The position numbers were made by a program, and so were the translations under genes. From Sphingopyxis sp. CCNWLW2 (lineage in GTDB: Bacteria > Pseudomonadota > Alphaproteobacteria > Sphingomonadales > Sphingomonadaceae): 64,000 nucleotides of DNA. Below the pieces are notes generated by a model. It did not search any database, was not told where the DNA came from, and saw only the letters and a list, made by a program, of their open reading frames with translations. Positions 9,738 to 17,774 of the stretch are shown here, in pieces. The stretch is taken from the NCBI RefSeq assembly GCF_037095755.1, contig NZ_JBAWKJ010000001.1, forward strand, positions 685,001 through 749,000, given 5' to 3'. Positions within the stretch are counted from its first letter, which is position 1, and every line of letters begins with the position of its first letter.

Positions 9738-10274
9738 ATGCGCATCGACCTGATTCCCGCCGGCGACAGCCCGCCCGACAGCCTCAACGTCCTGATCGAA
9801 GTTCCGATCGGCGGCGAGCCGGTGAAATATGAATTCGACAAGGCAAGCGGCGCGCTGTTCGTCGACCGCTTCCTCCACACCCCGATGCGCTATCCCGCCA
9901 ATTATGGCTTCGTGCCGCACACGCTGGGCGAAGACGGCGATCCGCTCGATGCGCTCGTCGTCGCGCGTTCGCCGATCGTCGCGGGCGCGGTGGTGAAGTG
10001 CCGCCCGATCGGCGTGCTGATGATGGAAGACGATGCCGGCGGCGACGAGAAACTGCTCTGCGTGCCCGTCAACAAGACCTTCCCTTATTATGCCGATGTC
10101 GCGAGCTACACCGACATGCCGCCGATCGTGCTGCAGCAGATCGAGCATTTCTTCACCCACTATAAGGACCTCGAACCCGGCAAATGGGCGAAGCTCAATG
10201 GTTGGGGCGATGTGAACGAGGCGAAGCGCATCATCGTCGAGTGCATCGAGCGCGCGAAGAAGATCGGTTTCTAA
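9738..10274 (+). CDS. ppa: Inorganic pyrophosphatase
   Basis: This 178-residue family I soluble pyrophosphatase hydrolyses PPi to two phosphates in the cytoplasm, pulling nucleic acid and aminoacyl-tRNA synthesis forward. The metal-binding signature DGDPLDALV is present (in LGEDGDPLDALVVARSP), along with the conserved YPANYGFVPHT and C-terminal FFTHYKDLEPGKW segments; length is typical. The ATG follows AAAGGA at a normal distance. The gene converges on the mscS-like gene and overlaps it by three bases at the stop codons. Confidence 0.96.
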   Translation: MRIDLIPAGDSPPDSLNVLIEVPIGGEPVKYEFDKASGALFVDRFLHTPMRYPANYGFVPHTLGEDGDPLDALVVARSPIVAGAVVKCRPIGVLMMEDDAGGDEKLLCVPVNKTFPYYADVASYTDMPPIVLQQIEHFFTHYKDLEPGKWAKLNGWGDVNEAKRIIVECIERAKKIGF

Positions 10275-11203
10275 TTCTTGTCCGTGGGCGCCGGGTCCGT
10301 TTCCGGCGCCCCGATAATCTGCACGTCCTGCCGCGGATAGGGGATGCGAATTCCCGCTTCCTTGAAGCGGTCCCAGATTCCCAGGAACACCTCGCCCTGG
10401 ATATTGCCGAGTCCCGCCTCGGGATCCGAAATCCAATAGCGCAGCTCGTGCTCGACCGCGCGTTCTCCAAATGCCGTGATCCACACCGCCGGTTCGGGCT
10501 CGTTCAGGATGCGCGGGTTCGTCATGGCGGTTTCGACGATCAGCCGCTGCGCGCGCCTGAGGTCGCAGTCATAGGGAACCGGCACGCGCATCCGCACGCG
10601 CACCTCGGGGCTCGCATAGCTCCAGTTCTCGACCGGCTGCGTCATCAACAATTCGTTCGGGATCAGATGTTTCTTGCCGTCGCGGGTGACGACATTGACC
10701 GCGCGCACGCCGATCTTGGCAACGCGGCCGACATTGGGCACTCCGCCGGGTAGCGCCGATCCGCCCATCGAACTCCCGTCGCCGACGACGATGATGTCGC
10801 CCGGCTTGATCGACCGGTCCATCAGCAGGATGATCCCCGCGATCAGATTGCCGACGGTCTTTTGCAGCCCGAAACCGATCGCGAGGCCCGCCGCGCCTGA
10901 GAAGACCGCCAGCGCGGTCAAGTCGATGCCGAGCAGGTCGATGCCAAAGAGCAGCGCAAAGACGAACAGCGCGATCGCGATCAGCTTTTCGGCGAGCAGC
11001 CGCTGCGTCGCATCGATCTGGGTATTGCGACGGAGCAGCCATTTGATCGAGCGCAGGATGATTCGCACAGCCAGATACAGCAGCACCGCGACGACGATCG
11101 TCGAAAACAGCCCATAGAGCGACAGCCGGTACGAGCCGACATCGATGCCGATCGCCTTCAGCGCCTCGATCGTGCGGAGAACGCCCCCGGACAGCCCGTC
11201 CAT
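10271..11203 (-). CDS. MscS-family mechanosensitive ion channel
   Basis: This small-conductance channel protein has about 310 residues with three membrane segments near the N terminus (LSLYGLFSTIVVAVLLYLAV, LIAIALFVFALLFGIDLLGI and the pore helix AVFSGAAGLAIGFGLQKTVGNL). The pore helix carries the Gly/Ala pattern and the downstream beta domain the ...LMDRSIKPGDIIVVGD sequence typical of MscS. Such channels open on membrane stretch and release solutes during hypo-osmotic shock. I chose the ATG at 11203; a TTG eight codons upstream would overlap the preceding gene. It follows the cystathionine beta-lyase-like gene by 4 bases and may be cotranscribed with it. Confidence 0.9.
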   Translation of the reverse strand: MDGLSGGVLRTIEALKAIGIDVGSYRLSLYGLFSTIVVAVLLYLAVRIILRSIKWLLRRNTQIDATQRLLAEKLIAIALFVFALLFGIDLLGIDLTALAVFSGAAGLAIGFGLQKTVGNLIAGIILLMDRSIKPGDIIVVGDGSSMGGSALPGGVPNVGRVAKIGVRAVNVVTRDGKKHLIPNELLMTQPVENWSYASPEVRVRMRVPVPYDCDLRRAQRLIVETAMTNPRILNEPEPAVWITAFGERAVEHELRYWISDPEAGLGNIQGEVFLGIWDRFKEAGIRIPYPRQDVQIIGAPETDPAPTDKN

Positions 11204-11207
11204 CGGC

Positions 11208-12413
11208 TTATCCCGCCATCGCGGCAAAGCCGCGTTGGAGATCGGCGATCAGGTCGGCCGGATCCTCGAGCCCGATCGACAGGCGGACGAGCGGGTCGGG
11301 ATCGGTCCATGTGGTCGCGGTGCGGATCGACGGCGGATCGCTCGGTACGACCAGGCTTTCATAGCCGCCCCAGCTGAACCCGATGCCGAAATGGACGAGC
11401 GAATCGATGAAACGCGTCCGCGCGGCTTCATCGACGCCCTTCAGCGTGAAGCCGAACAACCCGCTCGTGCCCGCGAAATCGCGCGCCCAGATCGCATGGC
11501 CGGGATCGCCCGGAAGCGCGGGATGGAGCACACGGCCGACTTCCGGGCGCGCGGCGAGCCAGTTCGCGACCGCCAGCCCGTTCGCGCCGTGGCGCTGCAT
11601 CCGCACGTCGAGCGTGCGCAGCCCGCGCAGCATCAGCGCGCAATCGTCGGGCGAAACCGCCTGCCCAAGCTGATACGCCGCCTGCCGCAGCCGCGGCCAC
11701 ACCGCCTTCGTCGCGGTCAGCGAGCCCATCATCGCGTCGCTGTGCCCGCCGACATATTTGGTGAGGCTCATCATCGTCACGTCGACACCGTGCGCCAGCG
11801 CCGGAAACAGCAACGGCGTCGCCCAGGTATTGTCGAGCATCGTCAGCACGCCGCGCGCCCGCGCAATGCGGGTGATCGCGGGAATATCCTGCACCTCGAA
11901 GGTCAGACTGCCCGGCGATTCGAGAAAGATCAGCTTCGTCTCGGGCCGGATCAGCTCGGCAATCCCCGCGCCGGCGAGCGGATCGTAATAGCTCGTCTCG
12001 ATACCGAGCCGCGCAAGCATGCCGTTGCAGAAGGCGCGCGTCGGTTCGTACGCGCTGTCGACCATCAGTAGGTGATCGCCCGGCGACAGCAGCGCGAGCA
12101 GGCCCGCCGAATTGGCCGCGACCCCCGACGGATAGAGCAAGGTGCCCTCGGCCCCCGGCTCCATCCCGGTCAACGCATCGGCGAGCGCCCACACCGTGGG
12201 CGTCCCGCGGCGGCCATAATACAGCCTGTCGTGCGTCGCGTGACCGCGCGCCTTCAGATCGGCGATATTGTCGTAGAGGATCGTCGAGGCGCGCCACACC
12301 GGCGGATTGACGACGCCACCGCCGAGCCGCGGGTCGCCGGTCCATTCGGGGCGCCGTCCGCCCTGCACGAGTTTCGTCGCAGGGCGGAGGCTATCATCGT
12401 CGCTGTTGCTCAT
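11208..12413 (-). CDS. metC: Cystathionine beta-lyase (PLP-dependent Cys/Met metabolism enzyme)
   Basis: This 401-residue PLP enzyme belongs to the trans-sulfuration family. The Schiff-base lysine is in SLTKYVGGHSDAMMG; LYPSGVAANSAGLLALLSPGDHLLM and the YYGRRGTPT segment are also family signatures, and the HSD motif after the lysine favours cystathionine beta-lyase over gamma-synthase or gamma-lyase. It would convert cystathionine to homocysteine, pyruvate and ammonia in methionine synthesis. The ATG at 12413 gives the conserved start; an upstream in-frame ATG adds 12 unlike residues. It lies 69 bases after a sulfurtransferase gene of the same strand, so sulfur metabolism is a consistent theme, although exact substrate is inferred. 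Confidence 0.85.
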   Translation of the reverse strand: MSNSDDDSLRPATKLVQGGRRPEWTGDPRLGGGVVNPPVWRASTILYDNIADLKARGHATHDRLYYGRRGTPTVWALADALTGMEPGAEGTLLYPSGVAANSAGLLALLSPGDHLLMVDSAYEPTRAFCNGMLARLGIETSYYDPLAGAGIAELIRPETKLIFLESPGSLTFEVQDIPAITRIARARGVLTMLDNTWATPLLFPALAHGVDVTMMSLTKYVGGHSDAMMGSLTATKAVWPRLRQAAYQLGQAVSPDDCALMLRGLRTLDVRMQRHGANGLAVANWLAARPEVGRVLHPALPGDPGHAIWARDFAGTSGLFGFTLKGVDEAARTRFIDSLVHFGIGFSWGGYESLVVPSDPPSIRTATTWTDPDPLVRLSIGLEDPADLIADLQRGFAAMAG

Positions 12414-12482
12414 CCCCGCCTTGTTAGCGGAGCACCGGCCAAAATCCACCCTTCGGGACGAAGGATGTCCGGGCCGGGCGCG

Positions 12483-13325
12483 TCAGGCCGCGCCGGTCGC
12501 CTTGGGCGTCGCGGGGTCGGCGCCCCATTCGACCCAGCTGCCGTCGTAAACCGCTACGTCATCCTTGCCGAGCAGGTGCGCGCCGAAGGCGACGACGGTC
12601 GCGGTCATGCCGCTGCCGCAGGTGGTGATGAGCGGCTTGTCGAGATCGACCCCGGCGGCGTCGAACGCGGCCTTCAGATCGTCGCCGCGCTTCCACGTGC
12701 CGTCGGCGTTGAACAGCTCGCCGTGCGGCAGGCTGCGCGAATTCGGAATATGGCCCGGCGCGACGCCCGGACGCGGGTCGCGCTCCTCACCGGTGAAGCG
12801 CGCCACGGGACGCGCATCGACGACCTGTTCGGCGCCGCTGTCGAGGTTCGCCAGCATCTGGTCCTTGGTGCGCACCGCCTTCGCATCGCGCCACACGGTG
12901 AAGTGGCGGTGGCGCAGCGTCTGCTTGCCCATTTCGAGCCCGCGGCCTTCGGCCTTCCACTTCGCGAGGCCGCCGTCGAGCAGCGCGACGTCATGCGCGC
13001 CGAACAGCTTGAGCAGCCACCAGCCGCGCGCCGCGCTCTTGAGCGGGCTGTCGTCGTAAAGCACGATGCGGCTGCCATCGCCGAGACCGAGCGACTGCAT
13101 GCGGCTCGCAAATTTCTCGGCCTGCGGCGCCATATTGTCGACGTCGCTCGACGGATCGGTCAGTTCGGCGAGGTCCATGAATACTGCGCCGGGGATGTGG
13201 CCCGCTTCATATTCGGCGCGCGCGTCGCGTCCCTCGTCGGCAAGGAATTTCGTCGCATCGACGACCCGCAGGTCCGATGCCCCCAGTTCGCGTTCCAGCC
13301 AGTCGGTTGAGACCAAGGCGTCCAT
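12483..13325 (-). CDS. sseA: 3-mercaptopyruvate/thiosulfate sulfurtransferase
   Basis: This 280-residue protein has two rhodanese domains. The C-terminal domain carries the active-site loop TTCGSGMTATV; the CGSG(V/M)TA form is that of 3-mercaptopyruvate sulfurtransferases rather than thiosulfate rhodaneses (CRxGxR). It transfers sulfur from 3-mercaptopyruvate to acceptors such as cyanide or thiols, forming a Cys persulfide on the way. I chose the ATG at 13323-13325 with an AGGAG ribosome site; an upstream ATG adds 19 non-conserved residues. The metC-like gene follows on the same strand. Confidence 0.93.
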   Translation of the reverse strand: MDALVSTDWLERELGASDLRVVDATKFLADEGRDARAEYEAGHIPGAVFMDLAELTDPSSDVDNMAPQAEKFASRMQSLGLGDGSRIVLYDDSPLKSAARGWWLLKLFGAHDVALLDGGLAKWKAEGRGLEMGKQTLRHRHFTVWRDAKAVRTKDQMLANLDSGAEQVVDARPVARFTGEERDPRPGVAPGHIPNSRSLPHGELFNADGTWKRGDDLKAAFDAAGVDLDKPLITTCGSGMTATVVAFGAHLLGKDDVAVYDGSWVEWGADPATPKATGAA

Positions 13326-13432
13326 GTCATGCTCCTGTTGCGACCGGCCGGGAACCTGTTTTTCCTGTCCCTCACCGGCCATCCTGCTGTGGCTCTGTTC
13401 TTTTCTGGGGAATAGTCAGCCTATGCCCCCAC

Positions 13433-13452
13433 CTGCGCTTTTTCAAGCGCAG
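13433..13452. other. Perfect 8-bp hairpin in intergenic gap
   Basis: CTGCGCTT and AAGCGCAG form a perfect inverted repeat around TTTC, midway between the proline-rich protein gene end (13513) and the sseA start (13325), both on the minus strand. No U-tract follows on either strand, so it is either a weak terminator for the upstream gene, a leader structure, or an operator. Confidence 0.4.
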
Positions 13453-13512
13453 TCGATCCTGCCCCAGCCGATGCTGCACCGCAACAAAAAACCAGTACCG
13501 TTTTGAGCCAGA

Positions 13513-14853
13513 CTATTGAGCGCGCTTGACGGCGGTCGAGCGCGCCGCGGGCCGATCGACCGTATAGGATGCGCGGTCGAGCGGCAGCGGCGCGAGCTTT
13601 TCGCTCCCGCTCGCACCCTGTTCGCGGCCGAGCACAAAGCTGCCGGCATTCTGGCCGAAGGCGTCGCCCTCGCCATCCCAATGATAGGTCACGTCGAACG
13701 CGATGACGGGGACGAGCATCGGCTTGCCGCCGATCATCAGCGGCTCGATCGCGGCGCGCGGCAGCATGACTTCGGTCGACAATTCCTCCCCCGCACCGGG
13801 CGCGAGCATCATATCGTCGCGCAGTATGCTGCCGCCTGCACCGTCGAAGAAGCGCGCGAGCACCGGTTCGGTCATCGCCGATCCCTGATTGAGCGCGATG
13901 CGGACCATCAGGCCGGTCGCCGCGGTCGGCCCCTGATTCATAAGGTGGAGCGCAAATCCGACCGCCACATGGTCGGCGGCGAAGCGGATACTGCGGATGT
14001 CGAGCGCCATGCCGATGATCGCACGCTTTTCGGCCGCGGGACGCGTGACAAGCGGCGAAGGCGCGGGCCGCTCGGGCGGCGCAAGCGGCGCGCGCGCGGG
14101 CTGGCGTGCGGCCGGGCGCGGCGCCACCGGCTGCATTGGCTTCGGCGCGGCGGGCTTTGGTGAAGCCGGCGGCGCGGCGCGCTGGACGGGCGGTGTCGGG
14201 GCCGGGCGCGGCGTCTCGGGCGCTTCGTCGATGGTGGGACCGGCGGGCGCGGCGCGGCGGCGCCAGTACCAGAAACCGGCGCCCGCGGCTGCCAGTAAGG
14301 CAAGCACCCACGCCCAGATCGGCGTGCCCGACGGCGCATCCGCGGGAGCTGCTGCAACCGGCGTTTCGTCGGCGGCGACGGGTGCGGCGTCCGCCGCCGT
14401 GGCAGGGGGCGGCGTGGCCGTCTCAAGCGGCGGCAACGCCGGATTGTCGGTCGTGGCGGGCGCCGCCGGGCTTGCGGTTTCCGGTGCGGTCGTACGCGGA
14501 GCCGCGATCGCGGGGGTATCGCGCCGTGTCGGTGCCGGCGCGGGTGTCGGGGTGGCCGTCGCGGGCTGGGTCGGGGCAACGCGCGGCGGCGCCACGGGCT
14601 GCGTCGGCGTCGGCGCGGGGGTCGGCGTCGGCTGGCCGCGCCGCTCGCCCGGCGCGACCGGCGGCAGGCCATTGTCCGAGGGACCCTGCACACCCGGCGT
14701 ACGGCCGTCATCGGCGGGCGGGGGCAGGCGGAAGTCGATCGGGCGGGGCGAGGTTGTGGTGTCCTGCGCGCGCGCGGGCATCGCCGCGCTCAGCATCGCC
14801 GCCACCAGCGCGAACGTCGCCACCTGTTCTCGCCCGAAGTTACGCACCGTCAT
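13513..14853 (-). CDS. Proline/alanine-rich single-pass envelope protein, function unknown
   Basis: I do not recognise a named family. The 446-residue protein has a signal peptide (to about residue 29, PARAQ), a 150-residue Pro/Thr/Ala-rich stretch, a membrane helix near residues 179-195 (WAWVLALLAAAGAGFWYW followed by RRR), a second Pro/Ala-rich linker to about 272, then a C-terminal folded region (about 273-435) of likely beta structure with motifs DIRSIRFAADHVAVGFALHL and VIAFDVTYHWDGEGDAFGQNAGSFVLGRE. With a cleaved signal the C-terminal domain is cytoplasmic; if the N-terminal segment stays as an anchor, it is periplasmic. The compositional bias makes the opposite strand open as well, which is a shadow. 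Confidence 0.7.
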   Translation of the reverse strand: MTVRNFGREQVATFALVAAMLSAAMPARAQDTTTSPRPIDFRLPPPADDGRTPGVQGPSDNGLPPVAPGERRGQPTPTPAPTPTQPVAPPRVAPTQPATATPTPAPAPTRRDTPAIAAPRTTAPETASPAAPATTDNPALPPLETATPPPATAADAAPVAADETPVAAAPADAPSGTPIWAWVLALLAAAGAGFWYWRRRAAPAGPTIDEAPETPRPAPTPPVQRAAPPASPKPAAPKPMQPVAPRPAARQPARAPLAPPERPAPSPLVTRPAAEKRAIIGMALDIRSIRFAADHVAVGFALHLMNQGPTAATGLMVRIALNQGSAMTEPVLARFFDGAGGSILRDDMMLAPGAGEELSTEVMLPRAAIEPLMIGGKPMLVPVIAFDVTYHWDGEGDAFGQNAGSFVLGREQGASGSEKLAPLPLDRASYTVDRPAARSTAVKRAQ

Positions 14854-14982
14854 CTTGTCCGCGATCCCACACTACCCATATCTCGCACACGCCGCTGAAT
14901 CGGCGCTGAACCCTGCGGCCCGTCATCTCCCAGGACAATTGGTCCGGATGACATCGGCGCCGCTGCGCACTAGAGCCTTTCC

Positions 14983-15453
14983 ATGACCGATTCCACCCCT
15001 ACCCCGCTCGCGCCGAAACATCTCGGCCAGTCCAGCGAACTTCCTGCCTCGCCCGAGGCCGCGGTTCTCGACTATGTCCCCAATCCGCGCGCCAGCGAGC
15101 TCTATCTCGTCCGTTTCGCCGCGCCCGAGTTCACCTCGCTCTGCCCAGTGACCGGCCAGCCCGATTTCGCGCATCTCGTGATCGATTATGCGCCCGGCGA
15201 AACGATCGTCGAATCGAAGAGCCTGAAGCTGTTTCTCGGCAGTTTCCGCAATCACGCGGGCTTTCACGAGGATTGCACCGTCGGCATCGGCCGCCGCCTG
15301 TTCGACGAAATGCAGCCCCGCTGGCTGCGGATCGGCGGTTACTGGTATCCGCGCGGCGGCATCCCGATCGACGTCTTCTGGCAATCGAGCGCGCCGCCCG
15401 CCGACCTGTGGCTCCCCGACCAGGGCGTCGCGCCCTATCGCGGCCGGGGATGA
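14983..15453 (+). CDS. queF: NADPH-dependent 7-cyano-7-deazaguanine reductase (preQ1 synthase)
   Basis: This 156-residue, single-domain (YkvM-type) QueF reduces preQ0 to preQ1 with two NADPH in queuosine biosynthesis. The catalytic cysteine lies in [12 protein letters not shown] and the QueF signature [15 protein letters not shown] is complete; the downstream His/Glu pair in FHEDC is also in place. Length fits the unimodular class. The gene is divergent from the proline-rich protein gene, and the thioesterase gene begins 46 bases after its stop. The start ATG has only a weak ribosome site. Confidence 0.95.
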   Translation: MTDSTPTPLAPKHLGQSSELPASPEAAVLDYVPNPRASELYLVRFAAPEFTSLCPVTGQPDFAHLVIDYAPGETIVESKSLKLFLGSFRNHAGFHEDCTVGIGRRLFDEMQPRWLRIGGYWYPRGGIPIDVFWQSSAPPADLWLPDQGVAPYRGRG

Positions 15454-15480
15454 AAGATTCATCTTTCCGTCACAAAATAT

Positions 15481-15494
15481 TGACATTAGTGTCA
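15481..15494. promoter_or_regulatory. Palindromic operator candidate before the thioesterase gene
   Basis: TGACATTAGTGTCA is an inverted repeat (TGACA, four-base centre, TGTCA) that ends six bases before the ATG at 15500. It sits where a repressor would block transcription start or translation. No adjacent regulator gene suggests which protein binds it. Confidence 0.45.
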
Positions 15495-15499
15495 GCGAT

Positions 15500-15910
15500 A
15501 TGACCGCCGCTTCCCTTCCACACGACCATGCGATCGCCGTTGGTGCCGACCAGATCGATTTCATGGGTCATGTGAACAACGCCCACTATTTGAGCTGGGT
15601 GCAGGAAGCGGTGCTGTCGCACTGGCGCCATATCGCGCCGCCCGACGCGGTCGCGGCGCATCTGTGGGTCGCGCTGAAGCACGAGATCACCTATCGCCGT
15701 CCTGCGTTCCTCGACGATCAGGTCATCGCGACCGTCATCCTCGAAAAGGTGCAGGGTGCGCGCGCCTTTTACGAAACGATCATCAAGCGTGGGGAGGATG
15801 TGCTGGCCGAGGTCAAATCCTCATGGTGCTGCATCGACGCCGAAACGCTGCGTCCCGCGCGGCTCGCGAGCGAGGTCGTCGCGCGCTTCTTTCCGGCCGA
15901 GAAGGTCTAA
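15500..15910 (+). CDS. Acyl-CoA thioesterase, 4-hydroxybenzoyl-CoA thioesterase-like hotdog
   Basis: This 136-residue protein has the single hotdog domain of the YbgC/FcbC group. The catalytic Asp motif DQIDFMGHVNNAHYLSWVQEA (residues about 17-37) matches the D-x-x-G-H-x-N-N-x-x-Y-L pattern, and the second half has the usual beta strands (HEITYRRPAFLDDQVIATVIL). It should hydrolyse short or aromatic acyl-CoA esters in the cytoplasm; substrate cannot be told from sequence. A palindrome directly before the start suggests dedicated regulation separate from queF. A strong hairpin follows its stop. Confidence 0.85.
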   Translation: MTAASLPHDHAIAVGADQIDFMGHVNNAHYLSWVQEAVLSHWRHIAPPDAVAAHLWVALKHEITYRRPAFLDDQVIATVILEKVQGARAFYETIIKRGEDVLAEVKSSWCCIDAETLRPARLASEVVARFFPAEKV

Positions 15911-15931
15911 CCCGAAAAAAGTCGTCGGATG

Positions 15932-15969
15932 TGAAAAGGCCCCCTCCTTTGCGGGAGAGGGCCTTTTCA
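15932..15969 (+). terminator. Strong hairpin after the thioesterase gene
   Basis: TGAAAAGGCCCCCTCC (15932-15947) and GGGAGAGGGCCTTTTCA (15953-15969) form a long stem with A/T-rich base, usable as a terminator in either direction. It lies 22 bases after the thioesterase stop and about 80 bases from the end of the opposing small gene at 16048. Confidence 0.7.
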
Positions 15970-16047
15970 AATTTGGACGAAGAAACTGCTACGCAACGCG
16001 AATGATTGCCCCAGCGCGGGGCCGGATCGTTCGGCCGCGCAGCGAAT

Positions 16048-16284
16048 TTACGGGCTTACCGGATCGTCGTCGTCGTTGCCATCGATGACCAGCCAGATAC
16101 CGCCGGCGACGATTGCAAGTCCGAGCACGATCGCAACCCAGCTCGCGCCTTCGAGTTCATTCTGACCCTCGGTGACAGAGGCCGCGCGGGCAGCGTCCAG
16201 TGCGGGCGCCGCCGACGCAGCCACCGGCGCAAGGACTATCGATGTCGCGGCGATTGAGACCGCGGCCTTTTTCCAGAGATTCAT
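16048..16284 (-). CDS. Small exported membrane protein, unknown function
   Basis: I chose the ATG at 16282-16284 because an AAGGAG ribosome site lies at the right distance; an upstream ATG in frame adds 18 unlikely residues. The 78-residue protein has a signal peptide (to about residue 26, ...VAASA-APA), a short hydrophilic stretch, then a membrane helix (WVAIVLGLAIVAGGIWLVI) and an acidic tail ending DGNDDDDPVSP. It is not a family I can name, but small proteins with this layout are frequent in sphingomonads. A consensus EcfG-type promoter lies just upstream, so it is probably a general-stress envelope protein. Confidence 0.75.
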   Translation of the reverse strand: MNLWKKAAVSIAATSIVLAPVAASAAPALDAARAASVTEGQNELEGASWVAIVLGLAIVAGGIWLVIDGNDDDDPVSP

Positions 16285-16311
16285 CGCAAACTCCTTTTTT
16301 AGCGGGCTTGA

Positions 16312-16336
16312 AACGCCGCTGACAGGCTTTGGTTCC
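16312..16336 (-). promoter_or_regulatory. EcfG-type general stress promoter
   Basis: On the minus strand GGAAC (16332-16336) is followed after exactly 16 bases by CGTT (16312-16315). This is the full alphaproteobacterial EcfG consensus GGAAC-N16/17-CGTT. The predicted start of transcription is near 16305, about 20 bases before the small membrane protein gene and just upstream of its ribosome site. Confidence 0.7.
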
Positions 16337-16362
16337 ATTACGTTTGCCGTGCCGGATCGGAG

Positions 16363-17649
16363 CTAGGCGGCGGTGAACCGGATCGGCAGGCGCTTCAATC
16401 CGCCGACGAACACCGATTCGACGCGCGCGGGCTCGCCGGCCAGTTCGAGGCTTTTGAGCCGCGGCAAAAGCTCTTCCATCAATATACGCATCTCCATGCG
16501 CGCGAGATGCTGGCCAAGGCAGACATGCGCGCCGAACCCGAAGGCGATCTGCTGGTTCTTTTCACGGTCGGGATCGAAAGCGAAGGGGTCGCCGAACACC
16601 GCCTCGTCGCGGTTGCCCGAAACATAATTGAGCATCAACCAGTCGCCCTCGCGAATCGTCTGGCCGCCGATCTCGACGTCTTCCCTGGCGCTGCGCATGA
16701 AATGCTGGACCGGCGTCGTCCAGCGGATCGCTTCCTCGACCAGCCCCGCCTTGTCGCTGTCGGCGGCGCGGAAGCGGTCGAACAACGCCGGGTTCTTCGC
16801 CAGCTCCATCATCGTGCCCGCGGTCGACGCGCTCGTCGTGTCGTGCCCCGCGGTCGCGACGATCATATAATAGCCGGCGAGTTCGCGGTCGGGAATCTGC
16901 TCGCCATTGATTGTCGCATTGGCGATCACCGTCGCAATATCCTCGCGCGGATTGGCGCGGCGTTCGGCGGTGAGCGCGCCGAAATAATTTTCGAAATCGG
17001 CGATGACATAGTTAAGCATCGCGATCGCCTGTTCGGCGCTGGTGATCGCCTCGCGGCTGCGGTTGAGTTCGGGATCGGTCGGGCCGAACAATTGCTGCGT
17101 CAACATCAGCATGCGCGGCTCGTCTTCGGGCGGGACGCCCAAAATGTCCATGATCACGCGCAGTGGATAATGCGCCGCGACGTCGCGCGCGAAATCGCAT
17201 TCTCCGCCCGTTTCGAGCATATGATCGACGGTTTCGCGCGCCAGTTGGCGGATGCGATCTTCGACAATCTTCAGATTCTTGGGCATGAACCAGCTCTGCG
17301 TCAGCAGCCGGTATTTCATATGGTCGGGGGCATCCATCTGGACCAGCGAACGAATGAGGTGCCCGTCGTTGTTGGGGGTCGCCGCGCGCGCCAGCGCCTC
17401 GCCGTCGCGATTGGTCAGCACCGTCGGGCGGATGCCGTTCGCGAAACGCTGCGGATCGCGGCTGATCGCCATGATATCGGCGTGCCGCGTCACCAGCCAG
17501 AAAGGGTCGTGATCGTGATTCTCGGCGACGCCAAGCGGCATGTTCGCGCGCGCCCAGGCGAGCTGTTCGTGCAGCGGATCCCAATTGCCATATGCGACGG
17601 GGTCGACGACGGCGGCGGCTACCTCTCCAGGCAATATAGGTTTTGTCAT
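16363..17649 (-). CDS. Cytochrome P450
   Basis: This 428-residue soluble bacterial P450 has the haem-ligand loop FGFGAHVCLG with the axial Cys at residue 377, the I-helix oxygen-activation motif AGHDTTS, and the K-helix ExxR motif in EEAIRW. These show an intact monooxygenase. Sequence features resemble the bacterial CYP groups that hydroxylate terpenoids, steroid side chains or fatty acyl chains, but the substrate is unknown. No ferredoxin or ferredoxin reductase gene is adjacent. The ATG at 17647-17649 gives MTKPILPGE; the frame is open further upstream but lacks conserved sequence. It is divergent from the M1 aminopeptidase gene. Confidence 0.93.
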   Translation of the reverse strand: MTKPILPGEVAAAVVDPVAYGNWDPLHEQLAWARANMPLGVAENHDHDPFWLVTRHADIMAISRDPQRFANGIRPTVLTNRDGEALARAATPNNDGHLIRSLVQMDAPDHMKYRLLTQSWFMPKNLKIVEDRIRQLARETVDHMLETGGECDFARDVAAHYPLRVIMDILGVPPEDEPRMLMLTQQLFGPTDPELNRSREAITSAEQAIAMLNYVIADFENYFGALTAERRANPREDIATVIANATINGEQIPDRELAGYYMIVATAGHDTTSASTAGTMMELAKNPALFDRFRAADSDKAGLVEEAIRWTTPVQHFMRSAREDVEIGGQTIREGDWLMLNYVSGNRDEAVFGDPFAFDPDREKNQQIAFGFGAHVCLGQHLARMEMRILMEELLPRLKSLELAGEPARVESVFVGGLKRLPIRFTAA

Positions 17650-17774
17650 GCAACCAAAGCTGCCTGATCGCGTGCCGTCTGTCGAGCCTCGACGACCGCC
17701 TGCCGAAAGGGGGCGTTGCGGGGGCTGGCGCATGCGCCTAGCCCGGACCGCAAATCAAACCGGGGATCGCAATC

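Noticed and set aside
12450..12464. CCTTCG-GGA-CGAAGG hairpin between sseA and the metC-like gene
   Set aside because: Only six base pairs with a poor T-tract; too weak to call a terminator.
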